The translations under genes were made by a program, and so were the position numbers. This document shows, in pieces, positions 16,941-26,031 of a stretch of DNA of 64,000 nucleotides. The notes beneath the pieces were generated by a model, which searched no databases, was not told the origin of the DNA, and saw nothing but the letters and a program-made list of their open reading frames with translations. Positions within the stretch are counted from its first letter, which is position 1. Each line of letters opens with the position of its first letter. This DNA comes from an uncultured Bacilli bacterium (lineage in GTDB: Bacteria; Bacillota_I; Bacilli_A; RF39; UBA660): positions 1 through 64,000 of the forward strand of contig CAKOXL010000001.1 of NCBI GenBank assembly GCA_934130105.1, read 5' to 3'.

Positions 16941-19796
16941 ATGTTTAGACAAGATCAATCTATAAAAACAATCGTTTTTGATGATAATGTAGGATATTAT
17001 TCTCAAGGAAAATTGGCTCAATGGGCTATGGATAGAAAAAATATTTATGGTGATGTTAAGGTTGTGGTTTGGACTGCTAATGGAAATAATTTTGAATTTG
17101 ATACTTTAGGATGCAATTCTGAACAAGAAATAATAGATAAAAATCAGGATGTATTTAATAAAATGGGACTACCTAATTTTATAGCAAACAGTGTAGGCAA
17201 TAAGACATATATAACGATAGATGGTATGGACAAGTCTTACACAATTGATTTTGAAAAATGCGATGACTTAGGAGATTTTGTATCATTAAATCAAAATGTT
17301 ATAAATGAAATCCCAGAAAAGTATTTAGGCGGTATAATCAATTTTGCAAAGGAAAAAATTAATAATAAAAACGTTAAAGAACCAGAAACTACTTTAGAAA
17401 ATAATAACTCTGAAGATACTATTTATTTAGAAAAAGAAGATGGCACCATAGAAGAAATTTTAGCAAAAATGATGGAAGAAAAATCAAAAAGTAATAAAGA
17501 AGTGGCATATAACCATGAAAATATGAATTTTTCAACTAAAGATTGTAGTAGTTTAGATGATATAATAACCAAATATCAAAAAGAGCTATTTGCAGATATC
17601 GAAAATGAAAGAGCAAAAAATTTCAATAATTCAGAATGTCAATTATTAATAAGAAATTTTACAAATAAAGTTGGCAGTATTCCATTAACAGAAGAGGAAA
17701 AACAAATAGTACAACAAGAGTATAGTAATGTTTTAAATAAAAAAGTTGATTTTGAAAAACCGCAAGAAGTTAGAAATTGGTTAAATGAAGCTTCTAGATA
17801 TATTAATGATATTAACTTTAATAGTTATGTCGATGTTGATGCACTTATAAATATTTTAAATAATAATGGCTATACTTCTACTAAAAAAGAAGTAAATGGT
17901 CTTGAATCATACCAAGCAAGTACTATATCATATGATGTAGCTGACCTTGAAAAATATCATTTTTTTGCTGGTAATTATTTAGAAAACTATGTTAATAGTG
18001 TAAATAATGAATTAGAAAATAATAATCAAGTTGACCTTTACAGCCAAATTGAACTTTATAACCAAGTTGAAGAAACTGATTTATATAATGAGTTAGGAAC
18101 TTTAAATACTAAAAAGAAAAGATTAATAAATGAAATTAAATATTTAGAACAATATGCACTAGGAAGTTTTGATAGTAATCGTAATATAACACCAACATTT
18201 AACGAACGTATTAAAAAAATACAATCTCAAATTAGTGCGTTGGAAGAGGAAAAAAGTAAGTATAATGGTGTTTTAATTGCTACCGATTTAAGTAACTCTA
18301 AAGTTATTCTAAACCATTTAGTAGAAAAAGAAAGTGGCAATTTAGTAGAAGCAACAAATGATGCTATACAATTATTTAAAGTAGCAGATGGAATACCATC
18401 TACTGAAAACATTATTAAGCTATTAGAAAAAATAGAACAAATTCCTGATACAAATAAAAAAATAAAAGAAGCATTACTAACTTCTACCATTTATTTAAAT
18501 GAACGTTATTCATTAAACAAAGAACAAGAAGAAAAAGAACAAATATCAGAACGCATAAATAAATTTGATTTTAAAACCGATAAACAAAAGCTAGATGAAT
18601 ATGTATCTAAAATAAATTCTTTAAATTCTGAATACCAAAAAGTAGAACAAGAAAAGAAACAAGCAGAAGAAAAGGTTTCTGAGAAGATAAAAGATAAAAA
18701 GGAAAAATTATTTGAAGTTATAAGTAAAATTGATAGCATTGAAGAAAAGATTGCTTTAAAAGAAAGTAAAGCTAACCAAAATAAAGGCAAAAATAATACT
18801 GAAAAATTAGGTCAAACTAATTTAGCGATTGAAGAAAATAAGCCAGTTAAAAATAATGAAAGAATTTTTACAGATGAAGAAAGAATTGATAAAGATCATA
18901 GCTATTTAAATGCAGATAATGCTAAAAATATGAATCTTTTAAATGATTTTAATAAAGATAAAGGTGCCAATAACGCAGGTAATAAAAATACTGTAAATAA
19001 CTCAAACAATGCAAATAATGCAAATAATGCTAATAATGTAAATAGTGATAACAATATAAATGGTATTAATATTCCAACACCAAAAGATGATAAATTCAAA
19101 AGACCACATCCAATTAAAGCTATTAAAAAGGCTGGAAGCAAACTAAAAGAAAAAATAAGTAACTTTAATTTTAAAGAAAAAATGAAAAAAGCACTAGAAT
19201 GGTTCTATAAGCATAAAGTTGCAACATTTGTAGTAGGTGCCGTAACATTAGCAGCAGCTGTTGCAATAGGAAATAGTAAAACAGATTCAACTTTTAATAG
19301 TAATGTTAGTAGTAGGATTGAATCAGATAGTAAAGAAGATAACAATGAAATAAATATTAAACCAGCAGCTAGTTTAATTAACCAAGGATATGTTGATGAA
19401 ATACTTAATAATATGACTCCTAATAATAATGTAAATTCTAGTGATTCAAATTCTAATACTGTTAGTGATGATAAACAGTTTGAAGATGCTATAAGCAATT
19501 TAAATAATGATATTTTAGCTGGTACTGCAAAAGTATATACTCAAGAAAATAACGCTTTTGATGGAAGTAATTACGTTCAACACGATAATTTATATGCACC
19601 ATCTTGGCAAAATGCTGAAGTAGGAGCTTTCTATGCTAATGAAAATGGTAATATAACTCAAATTAGTAGGGAAGAAGCTGAAGCAAGATACAATAATGGT
19701 GAAGATGTAGTAGCTAAAATGGAAAATGATGGTGTAGGAATTGGTTTTATAAATCTTGATAAGGATAACCAAGAAAACATCGGAATGTCTAAGTAA
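16941..19796 (+). CDS. Large single-span membrane protein with coiled coil, unknown function
   Basis: 951 residues behind AGGAGG. Order: an N-terminal folded domain of about 135 residues ('MFRQDQSIKTIVFDDNVGYY'...); a long Glu/Lys-rich helical region (about 370-620) likely to form coiled coil; an Asn-rich linker containing repeated 'NNANNANN'; a basic stretch; one membrane helix at about 755-775 ('HKVATFVVGAVTLAAAVAIG'); and a polar, Asn/Ser-rich tail. No signal peptide, so the N-terminal 750 residues are probably cytoplasmic and the 170-residue tail outside. I do not recognise the family. It is followed closely by a DUF1292-like gene. Confidence 0.75.
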   Translation: MFRQDQSIKTIVFDDNVGYYSQGKLAQWAMDRKNIYGDVKVVVWTANGNNFEFDTLGCNSEQEIIDKNQDVFNKMGLPNFIANSVGNKTYITIDGMDKSYTIDFEKCDDLGDFVSLNQNVINEIPEKYLGGIINFAKEKINNKNVKEPETTLENNNSEDTIYLEKEDGTIEEILAKMMEEKSKSNKEVAYNHENMNFSTKDCSSLDDIITKYQKELFADIENERAKNFNNSECQLLIRNFTNKVGSIPLTEEEKQIVQQEYSNVLNKKVDFEKPQEVRNWLNEASRYINDINFNSYVDVDALINILNNNGYTSTKKEVNGLESYQASTISYDVADLEKYHFFAGNYLENYVNSVNNELENNNQVDLYSQIELYNQVEETDLYNELGTLNTKKKRLINEIKYLEQYALGSFDSNRNITPTFNERIKKIQSQISALEEEKSKYNGVLIATDLSNSKVILNHLVEKESGNLVEATNDAIQLFKVADGIPSTENIIKLLEKIEQIPDTNKKIKEALLTSTIYLNERYSLNKEQEEKEQISERINKFDFKTDKQKLDEYVSKINSLNSEYQKVEQEKKQAEEKVSEKIKDKKEKLFEVISKIDSIEEKIALKESKANQNKGKNNTEKLGQTNLAIEENKPVKNNERIFTDEERIDKDHSYLNADNAKNMNLLNDFNKDKGANNAGNKNTVNNSNNANNANNANNVNSDNNINGINIPTPKDDKFKRPHPIKAIKKAGSKLKEKISNFNFKEKMKKALEWFYKHKVATFVVGAVTLAAAVAIGNSKTDSTFNSNVSSRIESDSKEDNNEINIKPAASLINQGYVDEILNNMTPNNNVNSSDSNSNTVSDDKQFEDAISNLNNDILAGTAKVYTQENNAFDGSNYVQHDNLYAPSWQNAEVGAFYANENGNITQISREEAEARYNNGEDVVAKMENDGVGIGFINLDKDNQENIGMSK

Positions 19797-19806
19797 GGAG
19801 ATTATT

Positions 19807-20043
19807 ATGGAGAATTTAATAAATAGTATCATAACTTTAGATAATGATGAAAAATATGTTGTTTTAAATCAGGCTATATATCAAGGCAAAAACTATTTCT
19901 TTGTTGCCCAAGTAACTAGTGATGAAGAGGATGTACTAGATGAATTTAGGTTATTAGAAGAAACTGAATATAATGGTGAAAAATCACTACAACTAGTTAC
20001 AGATGCAAATATTATAGATTTACTAACAAAATATTTTAAATAA
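19807..20043 (+). CDS. DUF1292-like (YrzB-type) small acidic protein
   Basis: 78 residues from the ATG at 19807, preceded by AAGGAG. The pattern 'ITLDNDEKYVVLNQAIYQGKNYFF', 'EFRLLEE' and a final helix matches the DUF1292 plan: a beta-sheet that starts 'I.L.DE.....Y.VL....Y...Y...'. The function of the family is unknown. It is closely linked to the 951-residue gene upstream (ten bases apart) and is followed by a terminator. Confidence 0.6.
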   Translation: MENLINSIITLDNDEKYVVLNQAIYQGKNYFFVAQVTSDEEDVLDEFRLLEETEYNGEKSLQLVTDANIIDLLTKYFK

Positions 20044-20060
20044 TAATTAAATTATAGAAA

Positions 20061-20096
20061 GATTAAAAAATAGGTTGTATAATCTATTTTTTTTTT
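20061..20096 (+). terminator. Terminator before the tsa operon
   Basis: AAAAAATAG / CTATTTTTT stem (with flanking GATT/AATC as alternative pairing) and a T-run. Confidence 0.65.
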
Positions 20097-20138
20097 GCTA
20101 TAATTAAAATGTAATGAAAAAAATAGATAGGTGATATT

Positions 20139-20597
20139 ATGACATACAAAATAACAAGTAGAAGTGAACAAGATACAATCGAACTTGCACAAAATATTGA
20201 ATCTGAAAAATTTCCTAATATGGTAATTTGTTTACAAGGTGATTTGGGAAGTGGTAAAACAGTTTTTACAAAGGGTTTTGCCTCATCTTTAGGAATAGAC
20301 GAGGTAGTAACTAGTCCAACTTTTAATATTATAAAAGAATATACAACTGGTGAAATGGATTTATATCACATGGATGTATATCGTTTAGATGGTAAGGTAG
20401 ACGATTTAGGAATAGAAGATTATTTTAGTAAAAATGGCGTTGTAATTATTGAATGGTCAGATATGATTAAAGATTACTTACCAGAAGAAAGATTAGATAT
20501 AAAAATTAAAATATCAGAAGAATCAGAAGATACTAGAATTATTTTAATAACACCATATGGAAAACAATATGAAGATTTGTGCGAGGCTGTATTATGA
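20139..20597 (+). CDS. tsaE: tRNA t6A synthesis ATPase TsaE
   Basis: 152-residue P-loop ATPase of the TsaBDE complex that attaches threonylcarbamoyl to A37 of ANN-decoding tRNAs. 'GDLGSGKTVFTKGFA' is the Walker A, 'TSPTFNIIKEY' the switch-like loop and 'DVYRLDG' / 'VVIIEWSDM' are typical. First gene of tsaE-tsaB-rimI-tsaD; its stop overlaps the next start (ATGA). Start follows GGTGATATT. Confidence 0.95.
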   Translation: MTYKITSRSEQDTIELAQNIESEKFPNMVICLQGDLGSGKTVFTKGFASSLGIDEVVTSPTFNIIKEYTTGEMDLYHMDVYRLDGKVDDLGIEDYFSKNGVVIIEWSDMIKDYLPEERLDIKIKISEESEDTRIILITPYGKQYEDLCEAVL

Positions 20598-21229
20598 AAG
20601 TCCTTTATATAGATACAACAACTAGTTATTTATATACAGGAATTGTGGTTGATGGAAAATTAATAGAAGAAATTCAAACTGATTTTGGTAAAGACTTATC
20701 TAGTGTTGCTCTTAAGAAAATCAGTGAAATGTTAGAAAAAAGTAATTTAAAGCCTAACGACATTGACAAAATAATTGTTGTAAACGGTCCAGGATCTTTT
20801 ACGGGAATTAGAGTCGGTGTAACCATAGCTAAAACGTATGCATATAGTTTAAAAAAAGATATAACTACAATAACTAGCTTGGAAGCAATGGCTGCATCAT
20901 GTACGGATGATTCATACAAGATTCCTATAATAGATGCAAGACGTGGTTATGTATATGGTGCCATTTTTAATAAAGAAAATGAAATTGTATTAAAGCAACA
21001 GTATATAAAATTAGATACTATTAAGTGTGCAGCTGAAAATTTAGTTGACAAGTTTACATATATTAGTAATCAAAATTTTGATGGTATCTTGACAAAAGAA
21101 TATAAACCAAATATAGAAAATATTGTAAATATGTATAGTAATAAAGAAAATGAAAATCCGCATTCTGTTGATCCAATTTATTTAAAATTGACAGAAGCAG
21201 AGGAAAAACAGAAGCTAGAACTTATATGA
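20594..21229 (+). CDS. tsaB: tRNA t6A synthesis protein TsaB
   Basis: 211-residue ASKHA-fold partner of TsaD in the t6A complex. 'VLYIDTTTSYLYTGIV' is the first phosphate-binding strand, 'VNGPGSFTGIRVG' is the family signature and 'IIDARRGYVYGAIF' follows. The ATG at 20594 overlaps the tsaE stop, and the upstream in-frame ATG (20579) is inside tsaE and not needed. The end overlaps rimI by four bases. Confidence 0.95.
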   Translation: MKVLYIDTTTSYLYTGIVVDGKLIEEIQTDFGKDLSSVALKKISEMLEKSNLKPNDIDKIIVVNGPGSFTGIRVGVTIAKTYAYSLKKDITTITSLEAMAASCTDDSYKIPIIDARRGYVYGAIFNKENEIVLKQQYIKLDTIKCAAENLVDKFTYISNQNFDGILTKEYKPNIENIVNMYSNKENENPHSVDPIYLKLTEAEEKQKLELI

Positions 21230-21651
21230 TAGAAAGATTAAACAGAAGTTCTATTTATTTTGATGAACTAGAAAAAATGTTTTCCGATGTATTTACAAAA
21301 AGTAAAGTACTTGACGATTTAGAAAATAATAGCTTTACAAATTATTTTACATATATTGTAGATAACAATCCTGTTGCTTTCATTAATTATTACACCATGT
21401 ATGAGCGATGTGAATTGATAAATATTAATGTAGATAGTAAATACCAAAATATTGGCATAGCTAGTAATTTGTTAAATTTTATGTTTAATGACTGCAAAAA
21501 TAAAAATATCACAAGTATAACTTTGGAAGTAAATATTAAGAATGCTAAAGCACTACACTTGTATCAAAAATATGGATTTAAACAAATTGGGATTAGAAAA
21601 GGTTACTATCATGGAACAGATGGTATATTGATGGAAAAAGAGTTGATGTAA
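21226..21651 (+). CDS. rimI: Ribosomal protein S18 N-acetyltransferase-like GNAT enzyme
   Basis: 141-residue GNAT acetyltransferase with the acetyl-CoA motif around 'YQNIGIASNLLNFM' and the C-terminal 'ALHLYQKYGFKQIGIRKGYY', typical of RimI. RimI is commonly encoded between tsaB and tsaD. Both flanking junctions are tight (ATGA upstream; the next ATG begins directly after the stop codon), so it is co-translated with the t6A genes. Confidence 0.88.
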   Translation: MIERLNRSSIYFDELEKMFSDVFTKSKVLDDLENNSFTNYFTYIVDNNPVAFINYYTMYERCELININVDSKYQNIGIASNLLNFMFNDCKNKNITSITLEVNIKNAKALHLYQKYGFKQIGIRKGYYHGTDGILMEKELM

Positions 21652-22677
21652 ATGGAAAATAAAGATATATACATACTAGGAATAGAAACAAGTTGTGATG
21701 AAACAAGTGCTTCAATTGTAAAAAATGGTACAACAGAAATAGCTACAGTAGTTTTAACACAGATTGATATACATAAAGATTTCGGTGGAGTAGTGCCAGA
21801 AATCGCCAGCCGTAACCATGTTAAAAATATAACCATGGTAATTGAAGATTGTTTAGAAAAAGCTAACATGACTATTGATGAAATAGATGCTATTGGTGTA
21901 ACTTATGGTCCAGGTTTAATTGGTTCTCTTTTAATAGGAGTTGAAGCAGCTAAAACATTAGCATATGTTAATAACAAGCCATTAATTCCAGTAAATCACA
22001 TGTCTGGACATATTTATGCAAATGAGCTTGTACACGAATTAAAATTTCCTTTAATAGCACTTGTAATTAGTGGTGGACACACAGAATTAATTTATATGAA
22101 AGATCATTACCAATTTGAGAAAATTGGTGGAACTTTAGATGATGCAGTTGGTGAATGTTATGATAAAATAGCTAGAGTTGTATCAGTCCCATATCCAGGT
22201 GGACCAACTATTGATAAATGGGCTCATGAAGGACAAGATACTTATAACTTACCACTACCATTAAATGATAACAGTTATAATTTTAGTTTTAGTGGTTTAA
22301 AAAGTGCAGTAATAAATCTAGTTCATAATGAACAACAACGTAATAATGAGATTAGAAAAAAAGATTTAGCTACATCATTTCAAAATACTGTTGTAGAAAT
22401 TATTACTAAAAAAACATTAAAAGCTTTAAAAGACTATAATGTAAAAAATTTAATTGTTGCTGGCGGAGTTGCAGCTAATAAAGGAATAAGAGAAAAACTA
22501 TCTGAATTATGTCAAAAAGAAAATATTAATTATTCCTTTCCAGATATAAAATACTGTACTGATAATGCCGCAATGATTGCATCGAGTGCATATCATGCAT
22601 ATTTACTTGGTAAGAGGGCAGATTTAACATTAAATCCTGTTTCTAACCTAGAACTAAGTCAAAAAGAAAACGATTAA
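21652..22677 (+). CDS. tsaD: tRNA N6-adenosine threonylcarbamoyltransferase TsaD
   Basis: 341-residue catalytic subunit that moves the threonylcarbamoyl group onto A37. Features: 'LGIETSCDETSASIVKNG', the metal-binding 'HMSGHIYANE' (His-X3-His), 'ALVISGGHTELIYM', 'GGTLDDAVGECYDKIAR', and 'VAGGVAANKGIRE'. Usual length. The ATG follows the rimI stop with no gap. It ends in a terminator shared with the convergent ABC permease gene. Confidence 0.97.
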   Translation: MENKDIYILGIETSCDETSASIVKNGTTEIATVVLTQIDIHKDFGGVVPEIASRNHVKNITMVIEDCLEKANMTIDEIDAIGVTYGPGLIGSLLIGVEAAKTLAYVNNKPLIPVNHMSGHIYANELVHELKFPLIALVISGGHTELIYMKDHYQFEKIGGTLDDAVGECYDKIARVVSVPYPGGPTIDKWAHEGQDTYNLPLPLNDNSYNFSFSGLKSAVINLVHNEQQRNNEIRKKDLATSFQNTVVEIITKKTLKALKDYNVKNLIVAGGVAANKGIREKLSELCQKENINYSFPDIKYCTDNAAMIASSAYHAYLLGKRADLTLNPVSNLELSQKEND

Positions 22678-22703
22678 GATTTATTAATTCTTAATCGCTT
22701 TTT
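22668..22703. terminator. Bidirectional terminator, tsaD / ABC permease
   Basis: ACGATTAAGA / TCTTAATCGC stem around TTTATTAAT with a T-run on the + side. It contains the tsaD stop and reaches the end of the permease gene. Confidence 0.8.
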
Positions 22704-23478
22704 TTTCTATAAAAATAATAATTTCATACATAATGTAAGAAACAATTGCTAATATTACTACGCCAGTAATTACTAGGTTAATATTAAATACTTGTGAACC
22801 ATACATAATAAGGTAACCAAGTCCTTCTTTAGAAACCAGTAACTCACCCATAATTACACCAATTAAACTCATACTAATATTAACTTTTAGACAATTTATT
22901 ATCATTTTTTTATTGCAAGGAACAATTAATTTACTAAAAATCTGTCTTCTCTTAGCATTAAATGTTTTCATTAAAGTTATATAGTAATGATCAGTTGAAA
23001 TAAATCCTTGATAAATATTGATGATGGTAACAAAAGTAGAAATTAAAAGTGCCATAAATATAATTGAATTTGTATCAGCACCAACCCAAATAATGATTAA
23101 AGGACCAAGTGCTACTTTTGGAAGTGAATTAAGAACCGTTAAGTAAGGATCTATTATTTTAGCAAGAGTTTTATTCCACCAAAGAATAGATGCAACTAAA
23201 AATCCTATAACGGATGCAAGCGTAAAACTAACTAGTGTTTCATAAACAGTTACATATATATGTTTCCATAAATTATTTTGTTCGATTAATGATAAAACTG
23301 TTTTTAATACATTACTTGGTGAGCTAGTTAAAAATGTATTAATGATATTGAGTCTAGCAGCTATTTCCCAAATAGATAAAAAAATAATGATTATAGCGAA
23401 TTGGCTTATTCTTATAAACCATTTCTTTTGTTTAATCTTTTTAAGATATAGTTTATGCTCCTTACTATAAGTTAACAT
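22684..23478 (-). CDS. ABC transporter permease (SsuC/TauC/ThiX type)
   Basis: 264-residue membrane protein with about six helices of the BPD_transp_1 fold. The cytoplasmic coupling loop 'TLMKTFNAKRRQIFSKLIVP' and 'LVSKEGLGYLIMYGSQVF' are typical of permeases for sulfonates, nitrate and thiamine precursors. It overlaps the end of the ATPase gene and forms an importer with it and the broken binding-protein gene. Substrate cannot be fixed from sequence. Confidence 0.88.
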   Translation of the reverse strand: MLTYSKEHKLYLKKIKQKKWFIRISQFAIIIIFLSIWEIAARLNIINTFLTSSPSNVLKTVLSLIEQNNLWKHIYVTVYETLVSFTLASVIGFLVASILWWNKTLAKIIDPYLTVLNSLPKVALGPLIIIWVGADTNSIIFMALLISTFVTIINIYQGFISTDHYYITLMKTFNAKRRQIFSKLIVPCNKKMIINCLKVNISMSLIGVIMGELLVSKEGLGYLIMYGSQVFNINLVITGVVILAIVSYIMYEIIIFIEKKAIKN

Positions 23479-24214
23479 CTAAATCCCTCCAAATCTCATC
23501 ATAATATGTATTAAACTCAATACATTTTCTATTATTTATAGGAGTAGATTTATTAGTTAACTTAATATCATAAATTTTTTTAACCATTGCTGGTCTTTTT
23601 GTTAATACAACGACCCTATCAGATAAAGAAATAGCTTCTGCCAAATCATGAGTAACTAGAATAGCAGTTTTACCCTCATTTTTAATAATTTTATAAACAT
23701 CATCAGATAGTGCTAAACGTGTCTGATAATCAAGAGCTGAGAATGGTTCATCAAGTAATAGTATATCAGGTTCTATTGCTAGTGTTCTAATTAATGCAAC
23801 CCTTTGCTTCATGCCACCCGATAAGGAATCAGGATATTTGTTGATAAATTCACCCAAACCATAAGTATTAAGCAATTTAATAACTCTATTTCTTGTTGTA
23901 TTGTTTAAAGTATGATTTATTTCTAAACCAATTAAACAATTTTCTAAAATAGTTTTCCAAGGAAACAAAGCATCTTTTTGAAGCATATAACCAAGTTTAA
24001 CATTTTCTTTGTTAAAAGAAATAGTGCCACCTGATTTCTTTTCTAAATTAGATAGGATAGAAAGTAAACTCGTTTTTCCACAACCAGATGGACCGACAAT
24101 AGAAATAAGTTCCTTATCATAAATATCTAGATTGATATCTCCAATTGCACATACTTCACCATCTATATCATGATAATTTTTTTTTAAGTTTTTAATACTT
24201 AAAATTGTTTCCAT
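23465..24214 (-). CDS. ABC transporter ATPase (SsuB/TauB type)
   Basis: 249 residues with Walker A 'GPSGCGKTS', Q-loop 'MLQKDALFPW', signature 'LSGGMKQRVALIR', Walker B 'ILLLDEPFSALD' and switch His in 'LVTHDLAEA'. The short form without extra domain matches the nitrate/sulfonate/taurine branch. It lies three bases after the end of the binding-protein gene and is normally read from the promoter upstream of that gene, which is now 5.7 kb away across the inserted element. Confidence 0.92.
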   Translation of the reverse strand: METILSIKNLKKNYHDIDGEVCAIGDINLDIYDKELISIVGPSGCGKTSLLSILSNLEKKSGGTISFNKENVKLGYMLQKDALFPWKTILENCLIGLEINHTLNNTTRNRVIKLLNTYGLGEFINKYPDSLSGGMKQRVALIRTLAIEPDILLLDEPFSALDYQTRLALSDDVYKIIKNEGKTAILVTHDLAEAISLSDRVVVLTKRPAMVKKIYDIKLTNKSTPINNRKCIEFNTYYDEIWRDLDVNL

Positions 24215-24217
24215 TAT

Positions 24218-24922
24218 TTAGTCCTTGATATATATTAGATCTTCATATTTTACAGTTGTATCAAGTTCATTAGCGGCTTTCATAATTTCTTGTAAGTGAT
24301 AAAAAGAATCACTACTAAATTTAGTTGTAGTAGGCCAAGCTTCAATACCACGGTATCTTGCGATAACACCAGCTAAATCATTTAAAGATGTATCTGGGAA
24401 AAATGATAATATAGCATTAGCCACTTCTTCATCACTATGATTATTAACATAATCAAGTCCTTTTTGAATAGCTCTTGTGAATTTCTCTATAATTTCAGGA
24501 TTTTTTTCTATATAGCTACTTCTAGCACTATAAGAAGTATAAGGAACAACACCACCTAATTCTCCAATAGATGCAACAACATAGCCTAATCCTTGCTTTT
24601 CTATTTGTAGAGCATTAGGTTCAAATAAAGTAACAAAGTCTCCTTGGCCACCAATAAAAGCTCCACTCATAGCAGCAAAAGCAACACTTGTATCAATATT
24701 TAAATCATTAACAGGATCTATTCCATTTTGTCTAAGGGCCCATTCAAATGTCATTTCAGGCATACCACCTTGACGTCCTCCAATTACACTTTTTCCTTTT
24801 AGATCATCTAATGTAAAATTATCAAACTTTTGTCTTGATACTAAAAATGAGCCATCTTTTTGAGTAAGTTGTGCAAAAGTTTTTAAATAATCTTTTTCGC
24901 CAGCATTATATACATAAGAGGC
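24218..24922 (-). pseudogene. 3' part of ABC substrate-binding protein, cut off by the element
   Basis: About 233 codons of an NMT1/SsuA-like periplasmic-type binding protein, open from the element border near 24920 ('ASYVYNAGEKDYLKTFAQLT' onward) to the stop. The ATG at 24763 lies in the middle of the domain and is not a natural start. The missing first 96 residues are at 30617-30903 on the same strand. Joining the two gives about 329 residues, the usual length. Whether this part is translated alone is doubtful. Confidence 0.9.
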
Positions 24923-24935
24923 TGTCTGCTAGAGG
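24905..24935. other. Left attachment site (attL) of the element
   Basis: Chromosomal coding bases up to about 24920 change to element sequence after the GCT at 24921-24923 ('GTCTGCTAGAGGATAATAT'). Confidence 0.75.
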
Positions 24936-25110
24936 ATAATATATCTAATAAGAGTATATTTGAAAGTGATAATGAGAAAACGTTCTCTAATACCAAGTCA
25001 TTTATTTAAAAAGTTATTATTAAAAATAGTAAGTGATATAATTAAAAACACAGTAAAGTTTTAAAACTTTTAAAAATTTATGATACAATATTACCAGAAA
25101 AAGATGTTTT

Positions 25111-25261
25111 ATGTTAGATAAAATATTTGACTTTAAACAATTAAAAAAGCATACTAGCATAATAGAATCTGTGCACTAGATGTAGAAATAAGAGTTCTTA
25201 ATTATGAAGACACAATAATTTTGTATGAAATAAAAAAATATTTTATGATGACAACTAGATA
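25111..25261 (+). pseudogene. Frameshifted remnant of a small gene
   Basis: From the ATG at 25111 the frame gives 'MLDKIFDFKQLKKHTSIIES' and stops at TAG; shifting frame there continues as 'LDVEIRVLNYEDTIILYEIK' to a TAA. Together they read like one short protein of about 50 residues. The interval 24936-25282 holds nothing else that I recognise. Confidence 0.35.
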
Positions 25262-25282
25262 AATAGGAAAGGAATGTAAATA

Positions 25283-25966
25283 ATGCAAAAGCAAGAAAAA
25301 TTTGGAGAAAATTTTGAAAAATTGATTGAAGATTTTTTTAACTATCTAAAAGAAGAAGAAATTAGTATATATAATGAATTTAGTTTTCAACATGAATTGG
25401 GAATATACTTAAGAAATATATATCACAAAAATTATAAAATTGAATTTGAACGCAACGCAAATAAACATCTTCATATTAACTATGATAAGTTAACAGATTC
25501 TAATGAAGAGAGAATAAAAGAAGAAATGGATATTTATATATATAATAAAAATGATATTTCAGAAAGATACGCAATTGAATTAAAATATCCACTAAATGGA
25601 CAGGTTCCAGAGCAAATGTATCAGTTTGCCAAAGATATCAAATTTATGCAATTTTTAAAAAATAAAGGATTTAGTAAAACTTATTGTATAGTTCTAACAG
25701 ATAATAAAAATTTTTATATGGGTCAACAAAAAGGAAGGGTAGCAGATATTTATAAATATTTCCGCAGTAGTATGGAATCATTAACTGGAAAGATTGAAAA
25801 ACCAACTGGTAAATATCAAAATAATAGACCATTTATTAATTTGGAAAAAGAATATCACATTATTTGGAATTCTTGTGAAGTTATACAAACAGAGTACAAT
25901 ATTAAAAACCAATCCTTAACTTCTAAGATAAATAAATGTAGATATTTCATAATTAAATGTGAATAA
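25283..25966 (+). CDS. PD-(D/E)XK nuclease-like protein (element cargo)
   Basis: 227 residues. 'QHELGIYLRN', then 'EEMDIYIYNK', then 'YAIELKYPL' fit the spacing of the PD-(D/E)XK nuclease core: an early Glu, an Asp at the end of a strand, and Glu-X-Lys on the next strand. The rest is helical with many Lys and Tyr. No DNA-binding domain is evident. It is followed 65 bases later by an ATPase gene in the same orientation; such a nuclease and ATPase pair on a mobile element would fit a defence role, but this is inference. Confidence 0.6.
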   Translation: MQKQEKFGENFEKLIEDFFNYLKEEEISIYNEFSFQHELGIYLRNIYHKNYKIEFERNANKHLHINYDKLTDSNEERIKEEMDIYIYNKNDISERYAIELKYPLNGQVPEQMYQFAKDIKFMQFLKNKGFSKTYCIVLTDNKNFYMGQQKGRVADIYKYFRSSMESLTGKIEKPTGKYQNNRPFINLEKEYHIIWNSCEVIQTEYNIKNQSLTSKINKCRYFIIKCE

Positions 25967-26031
25967 ATATAGTAAAAATGTTTTTGAGTAAAAAAATTAA
26001 GCTAATATTAAAAATATTAAAGGTATGGTGA

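Noticed and set aside
18902..19141. Antisense open frame in the 951-residue gene
   Set aside because: It is the complement of the Asn/Lys-rich linker, giving a Leu/Phe-rich nonsense product without ribosome site.
24218..24763. Complete 181-residue binding protein starting at the ATG 24763
   Set aside because: Coding similarity continues upstream of it to the element border and the missing N-terminus is at 30617-30903.
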